DNA of 64,000 nt from Massilia sp. TS11 (GCF_022012445.1 NZ_JAKLTS010000001.1:124001-188000), one strand, 5' to 3'. Positions 1 through 8,352 are shown, counted from the stretch's first letter. Numbers and translations are program-made. Notes: a model not told the origin generated them from the letters alone.

Positions 1-1309
1 GCGCGCGCAGGCACCAGTCGACTTCCTCGTTATAGCCGCGGTTAAGGGTGGCGCCATCGAAGCCGCCGATCGCGTCGATCGCTTCACGCCTGAGCAGGAC
101 GGCAAAGCCGCAGCAGGTCGGCAGATCGATGTCGGCGATGCTGCCGGCCGCGTGCAGGGCGGCGGCGGTGCTGTCGATGCGCGCCAGCTGGGCTGCAGTC
201 GGCATGCGCGCCGGCGCGACGATGCGCGGGAAGCTGCAGATCTCGCCATTATTCGACCACGGGGCGGCGCTGGCGATGTCGGGCGCCGCATGCAGGGCGG
301 CGCGCAGACGGTCGATCCAGTCGCCATGCACGAGGGTGTCGGCATTGAGCAGCAGGACGTCGAAATCGGGCAGGGCGCGCATGGCGCGGTTGCAGGTCTC
401 GATGAAGCCGAGGTTGTAGGGATTGCGCAGCAGATTGATGCGGCCGGCCGCGGCCTGGGCATCGAGCCAGGCGCGCAGTTCGCTCTCCGGGCTGGCATCA
501 TCGACCACCAGCACGGCCGTCGGCGTGCGGTTGTGGGCCAGGCTGGCCAATACGCTGTCGATGCAGGCGCGCGTCATCGCGGCCGAGCGGTAGACCGGAA
601 TCACCACGCCGACCGGACGGCCTTCGGGCGGCGCCGGCCGCGGGTCGGCTGCCGGCGCCGGTGTGGCGAACACCAGCGGCGAGCCGGCGAACAGGGCGCC
701 GCCATCGGCCTCGCTGAAGGCCAGCGACCAGACCTGGCCGGGCGTGGGGCAGGGAATCTGGAAAACGCGGCCGTCGGCCGGTACGCGCAGCGGATAGCGC
801 CGGGTCTCGCAGGCCAGCACGATGTCGACCTGGGCGGCCCCGGCCTGGGGCGCGCGCAGCACGCGCGCGGCGATGCCATCGGCCGTCTTCCAGCAGGCGC
901 CAAGGGCAGCGCTGCCTCCGGCGATGGCCAGCAGGCTGTCGGCCGTGCCGGCCCGGGCGCGCGCCGGCAGCAGGGCAGGCAGCAGCTCGCGCACGCTGCG
1001 CGTGGCGCCGGCCTGCTGCCAGGCCTTGAGCAGCAGATCCTGCAATTGCGGGTCGTGCGGGCGACGTATCCAGGGCTGGAACCAGGCCTTGGCGTTCAGG
1101 GCCGGGCGCACCTGCTCGAGGATCTTGGCGCGCAGCAGATGCGGCGGAATCTGGCGCGGATAAGAACGGCACAGGGTTTCAACGCCGATCAGGGCCTCGG
1201 CCAGCTGGCCGGCCTGGAACGCGCCAAGGGCGGCCTGCAGCTGGGCTTCGGCGCGCGTGCGCGGGGCCTGCAGAGCCAGTTCTTCCAGGAAGCGGGGTGG
1301 GGTCGTCAT
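1..1309 (-). CDS. Family 2 glycosyltransferase (C-terminus beyond left edge)
   Basis: The minus frame is open from an ATG at 1309 to the window edge (436 codons, no stop). Residues 1-230 are a helical, repeat-like region. A GT-A domain then starts with VVIPVY (about 235-240), followed by VLVVDDASP (about 266-274), a DxD-like NAD (about 322-324) and GYNEEVDWCLR near the edge, which fits the acceptor/catalytic-base segment of GT2 enzymes. It probably transfers a sugar from a nucleotide-sugar donor to a cell-surface or flagellar acceptor; the acceptor is not visible. It lies 45 bp behind the 272-aa gene on the same strand and probably shares its operon. Plus-strand ORFs over the same bases are shadows without domain character. 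Confidence 0.9.
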   Translation of the reverse strand, partial: MTTPPRFLEELALQAPRTRAEAQLQAALGAFQAGQLAEALIGVETLCRSYPRQIPPHLLRAKILEQVRPALNAKAWFQPWIRRPHDPQLQDLLLKAWQQAGATRSVRELLPALLPARARAGTADSLLAIAGGSAALGACWKTADGIAARVLRAPQAGAAQVDIVLACETRRYPLRVPADGRVFQIPCPTPGQVWSLAFSEADGGALFAGSPLVFATPAPAADPRPAPPEGRPVGVVIPVYRSAAMTRACIDSVLASLAHNRTPTAVLVVDDASPESELRAWLDAQAAAGRINLLRNPYNLGFIETCNRAMRALPDFDVLLLNADTLVHGDWIDRLRAALHAAPDIASAAPWSNNGEICSFPRIVAPARMPTAAQLARIDSTAAALHAAGSIADIDLPTCCGFAVLLRREAIDAIGGFDGATLNRGYNEEVDWCLRA

Positions 1310-1354
1310 GCGTGAAGGCGCGCCTGCCGGCACGGGCCGGCAGGCTGGGCAGGC

Positions 1355-2173
1355 TTACTTGGCCTTGCTGCCCGGTTTGCTCTTGAACACCTTGGTGCGG
1401 CTGTCCGACTTCCAGGGATTGGCCGCCTTGGGCAGGGCAATGCGCGTCCCGAGCTCGAGCGCGACCAGATGCTCCAGGCCGCTGGGACCGCTCAGGGGCA
1501 TGCCGGACATGACCGGCACGGTGAAGCCGCCCGAGAAATAGGCGTTGCCCGTCAGTTCGAACTTGGCCGCATCCTTGCCGATCAGGCTGAAGCTGACTTC
1601 GGTCAGGCGGCGCGCTTCGCCGCGGGTGCCGCAGAAATCGCCGCACTTCATCAGCGCGGTCGGGCCGTGGTCTTCGATCACGGCGCTGTAGGTCAGGTCG
1701 ATCGACTTCGGCTTGTCCGGCCATTCGAGCTGGAAGCCTTCGAGGCGGGCCGCGCTGGCCGGGTCGCCCAGGGTGGCGCCCGGCGCCGCCACGCAGTCGC
1801 CGCGCCGTTCAATATGCCCAACCAGGGACAGGCCTTGGGGCGGAATTTCCAGCACATCGGCCTCAGCGGCAGGCAGGGCGGCGGCCGCACCGTCGTCGAG
1901 CCCGATCTCGTCGATGCGCAGGGCCGGGGCCGGCTGGCCGGCTTCGACAAACGCACTGACCAGCAGATGGACCTCGGCATCCTTGATATGCATGACGATG
2001 CAGTCGGCGCCATTGCGCAGGATGGCGCCCTGGGTGCCATCGGTCCACAAGGCCTGAATATTGCCGCGGCCGCCAGGGGCGCGCGAGATGCTGATCGGCA
2101 CTGCGGAATCGGCCGGGTGGCGCAGGATGAAGATGCCGGGTTTCAGAGCGACGACGGAGTTCTTGATTTCCAT
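1355..2173 (-). CDS. Unrecognised 272-aa protein
   Basis: ATG at 2173, TAA-type stop at 1355. I do not recognise a family. The protein is soluble-looking: no signal peptide or membrane span, beta-rich with many short hydrophobic strands, several Cys (for example in KCGDFCGTRG at about 170-180), and a basic, lysine-rich C-terminus. A perfect TATAAT lies 35 bases upstream of the start, and the DUF4214 terminator sits further upstream, so this gene starts a transcription unit with the glycosyltransferase. Its position between a glycosyltransferase and a DUF4214 protein suggests a role in modification, sorting or presentation of a surface protein. That is inference from neighbours only. Confidence 0.7.
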   Translation of the reverse strand: MEIKNSVVALKPGIFILRHPADSAVPISISRAPGGRGNIQALWTDGTQGAILRNGADCIVMHIKDAEVHLLVSAFVEAGQPAPALRIDEIGLDDGAAAALPAAEADVLEIPPQGLSLVGHIERRGDCVAAPGATLGDPASAARLEGFQLEWPDKPKSIDLTYSAVIEDHGPTALMKCGDFCGTRGEARRLTEVSFSLIGKDAAKFELTGNAYFSGGFTVPVMSGMPLSGPSGLEHLVALELGTRIALPKAANPWKSDSRTKVFKSKPGSKAK

Positions 2174-2207
2174 AGGCTGTCTGTCAGATGGGGTTTGGGG
2201 CCTGATG

Positions 2208-2213
2208 ATTATA
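2208..2213 (-). promoter_or_regulatory. Candidate -10 box for the 272-aa gene
   Basis: On the minus strand the hexamer reads TATAAT, a perfect sigma-70 -10 box. It would give a start near 2201 and a leader of about 28 bases. No good -35 box is seen 16-18 bases further upstream, so strength is uncertain. Confidence 0.4.
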
Positions 2214-2250
2214 GGGGCAATCAGCGAGCGGAAGTAAGGCTTTTGAGGTC

Positions 2251-2279
2251 AAAAAAAACCCGGCGCGGGGCCGGGTTTT
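2251..2279 (-). terminator. Rho-independent terminator after the DUF4214 gene
   Basis: On the minus strand CCCGGC, a short loop and GCCGGG form a hairpin followed by eight T residues. It sits 34 bases past the stop of the DUF4214 gene and upstream of the 272-aa gene, so it separates the two units. Confidence 0.85.
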
Positions 2280-2312
2280 GCCAAGGCGGCAGACTGCCCG
2301 CCAAATGTACGA

Positions 2313-3359
2313 TCAGATGATGCCGCTGACGATGGTGACGTTGCCGATCACCTGAGCTTCGGTGTGGACATTGCCAGCGATATTCGCGGCGCCAACCTGG
2401 GCGAACTGATAGATCAGGTCGGCACGGGTGGCGCCGTGGCTCAGTGCATCGGTCCAGAAAGCGACACCGGACGCTTCGCCAGCGCGGCCGAAGGTGTGCT
2501 GGTACAGGCCCTGCACGAAGTCGGCGTCGGACAGCGCAGCCTGAGCAGCGAACTCGGACACGTGGGTGAAGGCGTTGGCGATCTGCTTGAGGCTGACGCC
2601 GGCGCGGCCCAGGTCGAACCAGTAGTCCAGGCCGCCGGCATCGGCGGTGCGGCCAAATGCGGTCTGGTACAGCGTGGTGATGGCCGCTTCGACCGAGTCC
2701 TTGGCGAAGACCAGGGCCTTGCCCTGATCCAGCTGCACGTACTGGATCTTGCTGATGTCGGTGACTTTGTGCGTGGTGTTGTCGGTGATGACGGCATGGC
2801 CGTTGCTCGCAGACACCAGGTAGTTGGTGGCCGTACCGCTCAGCTTGACGACGGAGTAGTTGCCAGAGCCGCCGACGATGGTCGAATTGCCCAGGCCAGC
2901 TTGGACAGTGTCCACACCGAGGCCGGTCGTCACGGTGCTGTCGCCGCTGCCCAGAACGACCTGGGTATTGCGCGCGTCGGCCACAATGATCTTGTCGCCG
3001 CCAGCGGAGCCGACCACCACGCGGTCCACGGTGCCAGGCGCCGAGGACGGTACGGTGACGCCGTCGTTCAGGGTGGCGACCACGCCGCCCTTGCCCTGGA
3101 AGATCACCACCGGCACGTTTTTCGGCGGGGCGATGACGGTCGGGACATTGGTATTGCCCGGATCGATCATCACAACCTCGGAGCCGCTCGGCACCGTCAC
3201 GTTGCCGCTGGTGTCAGGTGCAGCCGTCTGAATCGTGACCACGGTATCGCTACCCTTGGTGGTCAGGTTCAGGATTTTATTGATCGTGTCATCCGTGAAG
3301 ACGACGGGACTCGCTGTTTTCAGCGCGTCTTTGACTGTCGAAGTATTTGATTCGTACAT
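2313..3359 (-). CDS. DUF4214 domain protein with beta-repeat N-terminus
   Basis: 348 aa from ATG 3359; GGGGG 8 bases upstream serves as ribosome site. Residues 1-220 are Thr/Val/Gly-rich beta sequence with haemolysin-like Gly-Asp turns (GSGDSTVTTG, GLGNSTIVGGSGN at about 140-165). Residues about 225-330 hold a DUF4214 module with two copies of the YQTAFGR/YQHTFGR plus GLDYW/GVAFW signature. DUF4214 modules are common in secreted S-layer or RTX-like proteins; no Sec signal is present, so type I-like export is plausible (inference). Single-gene unit with its own promoter region and terminator. The adjacent glycosyltransferase may act on it. Confidence 0.85.
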   Translation of the reverse strand: MYESNTSTVKDALKTASPVVFTDDTINKILNLTTKGSDTVVTIQTAAPDTSGNVTVPSGSEVVMIDPGNTNVPTVIAPPKNVPVVIFQGKGGVVATLNDGVTVPSSAPGTVDRVVVGSAGGDKIIVADARNTQVVLGSGDSTVTTGLGVDTVQAGLGNSTIVGGSGNYSVVKLSGTATNYLVSASNGHAVITDNTTHKVTDISKIQYVQLDQGKALVFAKDSVEAAITTLYQTAFGRTADAGGLDYWFDLGRAGVSLKQIANAFTHVSEFAAQAALSDADFVQGLYQHTFGRAGEASGVAFWTDALSHGATRADLIYQFAQVGAANIAGNVHTEAQVIGNVTIVSGII

Positions 3360-3443
3360 ATTAGCCCCCGCTTATACGGCATTGGAGTTATTAATTGCCG
3401 CCACCCCAGGCGTGTTTTGGACCTGAGGTGGATCACTTGTTGG

Positions 3444-3470
3444 GTGTGATGAAGATCAGGCATATCACAC
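3444..3470. promoter_or_regulatory. Inverted repeat in the DUF4214 gene leader
   Basis: GTGTGAT (3444-3450) and ATCACAC (3464-3470) form a perfect 7-bp inverted repeat with 13 bases between the arms. It lies just downstream of the candidate start point at about 3479, where a repressor or a leader hairpin could act. The spacing does not fit a CRP site, whose half-sites are 6 apart. Confidence 0.35.
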
Positions 3471-3485
3471 AATGCATCAGGGCGG

Positions 3486-3491
3486 ATTATA
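3486..3491 (-). promoter_or_regulatory. Candidate -10 box for the DUF4214 gene
   Basis: The minus strand reads TATAAT. A start near 3479 would leave a leader of about 120 bases containing the 3444-3470 inverted repeat. No convincing -35 box is present. Confidence 0.4.
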
Positions 3492-3894
3492 ACCTGCTGC
3501 AACGCAAGAATTCTCTCCGAAACACACATTCTTGTATCGGAATGTTGCAACTTCGCGTATGTACATAATGGGAATTATTTGCGAACGGAAACGATCGAAA
3601 GCCGCATGTTTCCATATGGAATTGAAAAACCGGTTTGGGCGTCAATACATCGAATTGTTGCCGCAAGAATGCAAAAAATTGAACGTCGCCGGTTCAAAAT
3701 CTCTGATCAAAGTGATGATTGAAGTTATGCCGATGTAAATACATTCCCCTGCAGATGCTGCGTCGCAGCATTTACGCCTGAAACCATGTTTGAGGGAAAT
3801 AACCGGCTTTTCCCGCACTATTCGGCCGATGGTCGGGCAGGGCGTTTCGGAATAATGGCAGCTATCAGAAGAGCACTGCTCCCCGAGGTTGACC

Positions 3895-5154
3895 ATGAAT
3901 GTCCAGAAATTTACCGCCCCCACTTCCCGCGACGCCCTGCGCAAGGTGCGCGACGCGCTCGGCCCCGACGCCGTGATCCTGTCGAACCGTCCGGTGGACG
4001 GCGTGATCGAGATCCTGGCCCTGGCCAATGAGGATGTGGCCGCTGTGGCCGCACCGCCGGCGCATTCCGAGATGGCCCAGCCGAAACCGGCGCTGCAGAT
4101 GCCGGCCGAACCGCCGCGCGCTGGCGCCGCCGGTCCCGACTTGCAAGCCGTGGTCCAGGCCGCTGTGGCCCAGGCCAAGGCCACGGCCGCCGCCGAAATG
4201 CAGGGCATGATGGGCGAACTGCGCGCCATGCGCGGGCTGATGGAAACCCAGCTGGCCGAATTGTCCTGGGGTAACACGCAGCAGCGCGAGCCGCACAAGG
4301 CCGCCGTCCTGCGCGAGATGCTGGCGGCCGGTTTCTCGGCCAGCCTGGCGCGCTATCTGATTGAACGCCTGCCGGCCGGCAAGGACGCGGCCGAGAGCCA
4401 GCGCTGGATCCGTAACGTGCTGGCCCGGAATCTTTCCGTGATGAGTAATGAGGACGCCATCCTCGACCGCGGCGGCGTGTTCGCCCTGGTTGGCCCGACC
4501 GGCGTCGGCAAGACCACCAGCACGGCCAAGCTGGCCGCGCGCTGCGTGATGCGCAATGGCGCCGACAAGCTGGCCCTGATCACCACCGACGCCTACCGGA
4601 TCGGCGCCCACGAACAGCTGCGCATCTACGGCAAGATCCTCGGCGTGATGGTCCACTCCGTCAAGGATGAGGCCGATCTGCGCATCGCCCTCAAGGAACT
4701 GCGCAACAAGCACACGGTGCTGATCGATACGGTCGGCGTGTCGCAGCGCGACCAGATGGTCAGCGAACAGGTGGCCATGCTCAGCGGCGCCGGCGCCCAT
4801 GTGCAGCGCCTGCTCTGCCTGAATGCGACCTCGACCAACGAGACCCTGAACGAAGTCGTGCGCGCCTACCAGGGCCACGGCCTGGCCGGCTGCATCATGA
4901 CCAAGCTCGACGAAGCGGCCTCGATCGGCAATGTGCTCGACGTCGTGATCCGCCAGAAGCTGATGCTGTACTACATCTCGAACGGCCAGCGCGTGCCCGA
5001 AGACCTGCACCTGGCCGACCGCAATCTGCTGGTCGAGCGCGCTTTCGCCCTGCAGGCCGACAGTGCCGCCGCCCTGTTCAATGATGCCGAGCTGCCGGCC
5101 GTGATGGCCGCCGCCCAGTCCGACCGCAGCCTGGGCGAGGTGTATCTTGGCTAA
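3895..5154 (+). CDS. flhF: Flagellar biosynthesis GTPase FlhF
   Basis: SRP-family GTPase that marks the pole for flagellum assembly together with FlhG. 419 aa. The B domain (1-80) and an Ala-rich linker precede the N-G core. P-loop GPTGVGKTT at about 200-208, DTVG with downstream QRDQM as the DxxG/SRP-GTPase motif, and TKLD as guanine-specificity loop. ATG 3895 is preferred because GAGG at 3885-3888 lies 6 bases upstream; the TTG at 3889 is in frame but too close to it. First gene of flhF-flhG-fliA-motC-motD. Unlike many flagellar clusters, flhA and flhB are not directly upstream. Confidence 0.96.
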   Translation: MNVQKFTAPTSRDALRKVRDALGPDAVILSNRPVDGVIEILALANEDVAAVAAPPAHSEMAQPKPALQMPAEPPRAGAAGPDLQAVVQAAVAQAKATAAAEMQGMMGELRAMRGLMETQLAELSWGNTQQREPHKAAVLREMLAAGFSASLARYLIERLPAGKDAAESQRWIRNVLARNLSVMSNEDAILDRGGVFALVGPTGVGKTTSTAKLAARCVMRNGADKLALITTDAYRIGAHEQLRIYGKILGVMVHSVKDEADLRIALKELRNKHTVLIDTVGVSQRDQMVSEQVAMLSGAGAHVQRLLCLNATSTNETLNEVVRAYQGHGLAGCIMTKLDEAASIGNVLDVVIRQKLMLYYISNGQRVPEDLHLADRNLLVERAFALQADSAAALFNDAELPAVMAAAQSDRSLGEVYLG

Positions 5155-5980
5155 TTTCGATTTCGATCAGGCAGAAGGCCTGCGCCGCATGCTGGCGGGG
5201 CCCAAGCCCCGCATCATCAGCTTCCTGTCGGCCACGCCCGAAGACGACAAGGGCGCCATGCTGGTCAATCTGGCCGCCTCGCTGGCGCGCACCGGCCATG
5301 AAGTGGTGGCCGTGGACGCCTGCGAAGACGACTATGGCATCGCCGCCCGCCTCGGCGCCGACTACGGCAGCAGCCTGCTCGATGTGGCGCGCCAGGAATG
5401 CGGGCTGAACCAGGTGATCCACGCGGTGCCGCAGGGCTTCGGTGTGGCCCAGCTGTCGGGCGGCCGCCTGGGGTTCGCCAACAAGGACGATACGCGCCGC
5501 CTGGCCAAGACCTTCGATGTGCTGGCCCAGCAGACCGGGATCGTGCTGGTCGACGCCAGCTTCGGGGTGCGCGACCAGTTCCCGCTGCCCGTGCTGGCCA
5601 CGGCCGACATCGTCGTCCAGGTGTCGAGCAAGGCCAATTCGATCACCAATGCCTACGGTCTCATCAAACGGATGAGCCAGCATCTGGGCAAGCGGCCTTT
5701 TGGCATTTTGGTCACGGGTGCTTCCGAAGTGGAAGCAAAAGTGGTGTACGATAATATGGCTGCCGCGTGCAGCAAGTATTTGGCCGTGCAACTGACGTCC
5801 CTGGGCTCGGTGCCGGCCGACGAATATCTGCAGCGCGCCGCGCGCCTCGGGCGGGCGGTGGTCGACGCGTTTCCGCTGGCCGGCGCCTCGGTCGCCTTCC
5901 GCCGCTTGGCGGGACGCTTCGCCCTGAATACAATACCGGACTTCGGCCGCACGGGAGGGGCCACCCATCTTGGCTCTTAA
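5147..5980 (+). CDS. flhG: FlhG/FleN-like MinD-family protein with degenerate Walker A
   Basis: Partner and antagonist of FlhF, normally an ATPase that limits flagellar number. 277 aa, TTG start at 5147 overlapping flhF by 8 bases, with GGGCGAGG just upstream. The MinD fold is recognisable (VNLAASLARTG at about 40-50, VVAVDAC, IVLVDASFGV, sigma-regulator-like C-terminus), but the Walker A region aligns as SATPEDDKGAM in place of SGKGGVGKSS. The signature Lys and the Gly residues are gone and only the second Lys remains. ATP binding and hydrolysis are therefore doubtful. Identity as FlhG rests on position plus fold. Confidence 0.88.
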   Translation: MANFDFDQAEGLRRMLAGPKPRIISFLSATPEDDKGAMLVNLAASLARTGHEVVAVDACEDDYGIAARLGADYGSSLLDVARQECGLNQVIHAVPQGFGVAQLSGGRLGFANKDDTRRLAKTFDVLAQQTGIVLVDASFGVRDQFPLPVLATADIVVQVSSKANSITNAYGLIKRMSQHLGKRPFGILVTGASEVEAKVVYDNMAAACSKYLAVQLTSLGSVPADEYLQRAARLGRAVVDAFPLAGASVAFRRLAGRFALNTIPDFGRTGGATHLGS

Positions 5981-5992
5981 ACAAGACAAATA

Positions 5993-6721
5993 ATGTACAC
6001 GGTCAAAGGCAAAGCGGACAAAGACTACTTGCTGACGGAGCATATGCCCCTAGTCAAGCGTCTGGCCCACCATATGAAAGCCAAGCTTCCGCCCAGCGTG
6101 GAAGTGGACGATCTGGTCCAGGCTGGCATGATGGGCCTGCTCGATGCCATCAACCGTTACGAAGAGCACCACGGCGCCCAGTTCGAAACTTATGCCGTGC
6201 TGCGCATCCGTGGCGCCATGCTCGACGAGCTGCGCAATTCCGACTGGTTGCCGCGCTCGATGCGTCAGAACATGCGCAAGATCGAGACGGCCATGCAGGC
6301 CCTGCAGCAAAAGCTCGGCCATCCGCCGTCCGAATCCGAAGTCGCCAAGATGCTCAAGCTGTCGCTGGCCGAATACCAGGACATGCTGTCCGACGGCGGC
6401 GGCCACCAGCTCGTCTACTACGAAGATTTTCACGATCCCGATGGCAATGACAGCTTCCTCGACCGCTATGCCGTCGACGATGCCGATCCTCTGCGCAGCC
6501 TGCTCGAAGGCGACTTCCGCCAGGCCGTGATCGAAGCCATCGATTCCCTGCCGCCGCGCGAAAAGATCTTGATGGGCCTCTACTATGAGGAAGAGCTGAA
6601 CCTGAAGGAGATCGGCGCCGTCATGGGCGTGTCCGAATCGCGCGTGTCGCAATTGCATACCCAGGCCGTGGCCCGACTGCGTGCCGCCTTACGGGAGAGG
6701 GCGTGGACTGGACCAGCGTAG
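5993..6721 (+). CDS. fliA: RNA polymerase sigma-28 factor FliA
   Basis: Directs late flagellar transcription (fliC, flgM and others) after FlgM is exported. 242 aa from ATG 5993. Region 2 (HMPLVKRLAHHM ... DDLVQAGMMGLLDAINRYE ... FETYAVLRIRGAMLDELR) and region 4 (LPPREKILMGLYYEEELNLKEIGAVMGVSESRVSQLHTQ, shown here in pieces) match the FliA family at normal length. Twelve bases behind flhG; overlaps motC by 19 bases, so it is co-transcribed and coupled. Two matching target promoters are visible in this window, at flgM and fliC. Confidence 0.97.
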   Translation: MYTVKGKADKDYLLTEHMPLVKRLAHHMKAKLPPSVEVDDLVQAGMMGLLDAINRYEEHHGAQFETYAVLRIRGAMLDELRNSDWLPRSMRQNMRKIETAMQALQQKLGHPPSESEVAKMLKLSLAEYQDMLSDGGGHQLVYYEDFHDPDGNDSFLDRYAVDDADPLRSLLEGDFRQAVIEAIDSLPPREKILMGLYYEEELNLKEIGAVMGVSESRVSQLHTQAVARLRAALRERAWTGPA

Positions 6722-7449
6722 CCGGACTCTTGCTCGCGCTGGCCGGCCTGCTGACCGGCCAGTACCTCGAAGGCGGTAAATTCCAGTCTCTGGTACAGCC
6801 CGCCGCGTTTGCCATTGTGGTGGTCGGCACGCTCGGCGCCGTCCTGCTCCAGACCGAACTGAAGACCCTGCGCCGCAGCCTGCGCATGCTGCGCTGGGTG
6901 TTTCGTCCGCCCGCCAACCGGCGCCAGGAGCTGGCGCGCGACATCGCCGCCTGGAGCCTGTCGGCGCGCCGCGACGGCCTGCTGAGCCTGGAACGCGCGA
7001 TGAAGGACGCGCGCGACCCCTTCATCCAGAAGGGCCTGCGCCTGGTGGTCGACGGCATCCATCCCGACAAGCTGCGCGCGATTCTCGAAGTCGACGTCGC
7101 CGCCCACGAATTCGCCGAACGCCAGGCTGTGCGCACCTGGGAGGCCGCGGCCGGCTATTCGCCCACGGTTGGCATCATCGGCGCCGTGCTCGGCCTGATC
7201 CACGTGATGGAAAACCTGGGCGAACCGGCCAAGCTGGGCGGCGGCATCGCGGTCGCCTTCGTCTCGACCGTGTACGGGGTCGGCCTCGCCAATCTGTTCT
7301 ACTACCCGGTGGCCAACAAGCTCAAGGCCATCGTCAACGAGCAGGTGACCCAGTACGACATCCTGACCGAAGTGTTCTACGACATTGCCAGTGGCGACCA
7401 TTCGCGCGTGATTGAAGAGCGTGTCGGCAGTCTGCTCAACCGGCCTTGA
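6703..7449 (+). CDS. motC: MotA-family stator protein (MotC type)
   Basis: Proton-channel subunit of the flagellar stator. 248 aa, GTG start at 6703 with GGGAGAGG just upstream, overlapping the fliA end. Four membrane segments are predicted: two near the N-terminus (VAGLLLALAGLLTGQYL; FAIVVVGTLGAVLL) and two in the second half (YSPTVGIIGAVLGLI; GIAVAFVSTVYGVGLANLFYY) that carry the conserved prolines and TVGIIGAVLG signature. The charged cytoplasmic loop lies between. Location after fliA and before an OmpA-type MotB protein matches MotC/MotD of pseudomonads and relatives; a separate motAB may exist elsewhere. Confidence 0.92.
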   Translation: MDWTSVAGLLLALAGLLTGQYLEGGKFQSLVQPAAFAIVVVGTLGAVLLQTELKTLRRSLRMLRWVFRPPANRRQELARDIAAWSLSARRDGLLSLERAMKDARDPFIQKGLRLVVDGIHPDKLRAILEVDVAAHEFAERQAVRTWEAAAGYSPTVGIIGAVLGLIHVMENLGEPAKLGGGIAVAFVSTVYGVGLANLFYYPVANKLKAIVNEQVTQYDILTEVFYDIASGDHSRVIEERVGSLLNRP

Positions 7450-7453
7450 GACC

Positions 7454-8194
7454 ATGCCACGCCGCCGCTACGACGAAGAGCACGAGAACCACGAGCGCTG
7501 GCTGATTTCCTACGCCGATTTCATCACCCTGCTGTTCGCCTTCTTCGTCGTGATGTACGCGATCTCGAGCATCAACACCGGCAAATACCGCGTGCTGACC
7601 GATGCCCTCGGTTCGGCCTTTGGCAGCGTGCAGGTGACCAAGCCGCTCAATGTGGTCGAGCAGTCGCCGCTGATCGAGACCCTGGCCCAGCGCAAGAAGA
7701 TCGAGGCGATCAAGCGCGAGCGCGAGCGCATGACGCGCATCGCGGGCGAGCTGACCAGCAAGTTGTCGGCCCTGATCAAGCAGGGCAAGGTGCGCGTCAG
7801 CCAGACCGGGCGCGGCGTGACGGTCGAGATCAATGCCAGCATCCTGTTCGATCCCGGCCAGGCCGTGCTGATTGGCGATTCGCCCGAGACCCTGCGCACC
7901 GTGGCCGAGCTGCTGAAGGACGACAGCCACAAGATCGAGGTCGAAGGGCATACCGACACGACCCCGATCCGCAATGCCCAGTTCCCCTCGAACTGGGAGT
8001 TATCGGCGACCCGGGCCGGCACCGTGGTGCGCCTGTTCGTCGATGCCGGCGTCGACGAAGCGCGCCTGACGGCGGTCGGCCAGGCGGCCAACAAGCCGGT
8101 GGCCGACAACGCCAGTCCCGAAGGCCGCGCGCGCAACCGCCGCGTCGCCGTGACCCTGCTCTCGACCCTGCCCGACGTCGACCTCCCGCGCTAA
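7454..8194 (+). CDS. motD: MotB-family stator protein (MotD type)
   Basis: Peptidoglycan-anchored stator subunit, 246 aa from ATG 7454, 4 bases after motC. Residues 1-15 are charged and cytoplasmic; one membrane helix follows with the proton-carrying Asp in SYADFITLLFAFFVVMYAIS. The periplasmic part has a coiled linker and a C-terminal OmpA-like domain (EVEGHTDTTPIRNAQFPSNW and GQAANKPVADNASPEGRARN) that binds peptidoglycan. An in-frame start at 7412 lies inside motC and has no ribosome site. Last gene of the flhF operon; an inverted-repeat element follows its stop. Confidence 0.94.
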   Translation: MPRRRYDEEHENHERWLISYADFITLLFAFFVVMYAISSINTGKYRVLTDALGSAFGSVQVTKPLNVVEQSPLIETLAQRKKIEAIKRERERMTRIAGELTSKLSALIKQGKVRVSQTGRGVTVEINASILFDPGQAVLIGDSPETLRTVAELLKDDSHKIEVEGHTDTTPIRNAQFPSNWELSATRAGTVVRLFVDAGVDEARLTAVGQAANKPVADNASPEGRARNRRVAVTLLSTLPDVDLPR

Positions 8195-8198
8195 CCCA

Positions 8199-8345
8199 AT
8201 CCTGAACGGTGTCAATCCTGAACGGTGTCAGGTCCGGCAATCGGACATTTCAGAACTTTTGCCTTCGGCGGATGTCGGAGCGGCAGTGCGACCAAAACCA
8301 CGCGCGAAAGTTCTGCAATGTCCGATTGCCGGACCTGACACCGTT
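8199..8345. repeat. Palindromic intergenic element with 39-bp inverted arms
   Basis: Arms at 8221-8259 and 8307-8345 are inverted repeats of each other over 39 bp with one mismatch, around a 47-bp centre. The left arm is preceded by a 15-bp tandem duplication (AATCCTGAACGGTGTC at 8199 and again at 8214). It fills the gap between the convergent motD and merR genes and could end transcription from both sides. Structure resembles REP/BIME-type or small non-autonomous elements; no encoded protein. Confidence 0.8.
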
Positions 8346-8352
8346 TGGTATT

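Larger units (their letters stand above)
3360..3894. other. 535-bp intergenic region upstream of flhF
   Basis: Divergent spacer between the DUF4214 gene and flhF, clearly more AT-rich than the flanking genes between about 3500 and 3780. It holds a 68-codon plus ORF (3532-3738) with no recognisable protein character, a 17-bp perfect palindrome at 3755-3771 (ATGCTGCG-T-CGCAGCAT) and a TTGAAC-N7-GTTCAA inverted repeat near 3680-3700. The flhF promoter must lie here, but I cannot point to a convincing sigma-70, sigma-28 or sigma-54 match. Confidence 0.6.

Noticed and set aside
152-1315. 387-aa plus ORF at the left end
   Set aside because: Antisense shadow of the glycosyltransferase, which has clear GT2 motifs on the minus strand.
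3436-3475. CRP-binding site before the DUF4214 gene
   Set aside because: Half-sites GTGTGAT and ATCACAC are present but 13 bases apart, not the 6-8 needed.
3532-3738. 68-aa ORF in the flhF upstream region
   Set aside because: No ribosome site, no domain and atypical composition; AT-rich regulatory DNA is more likely.
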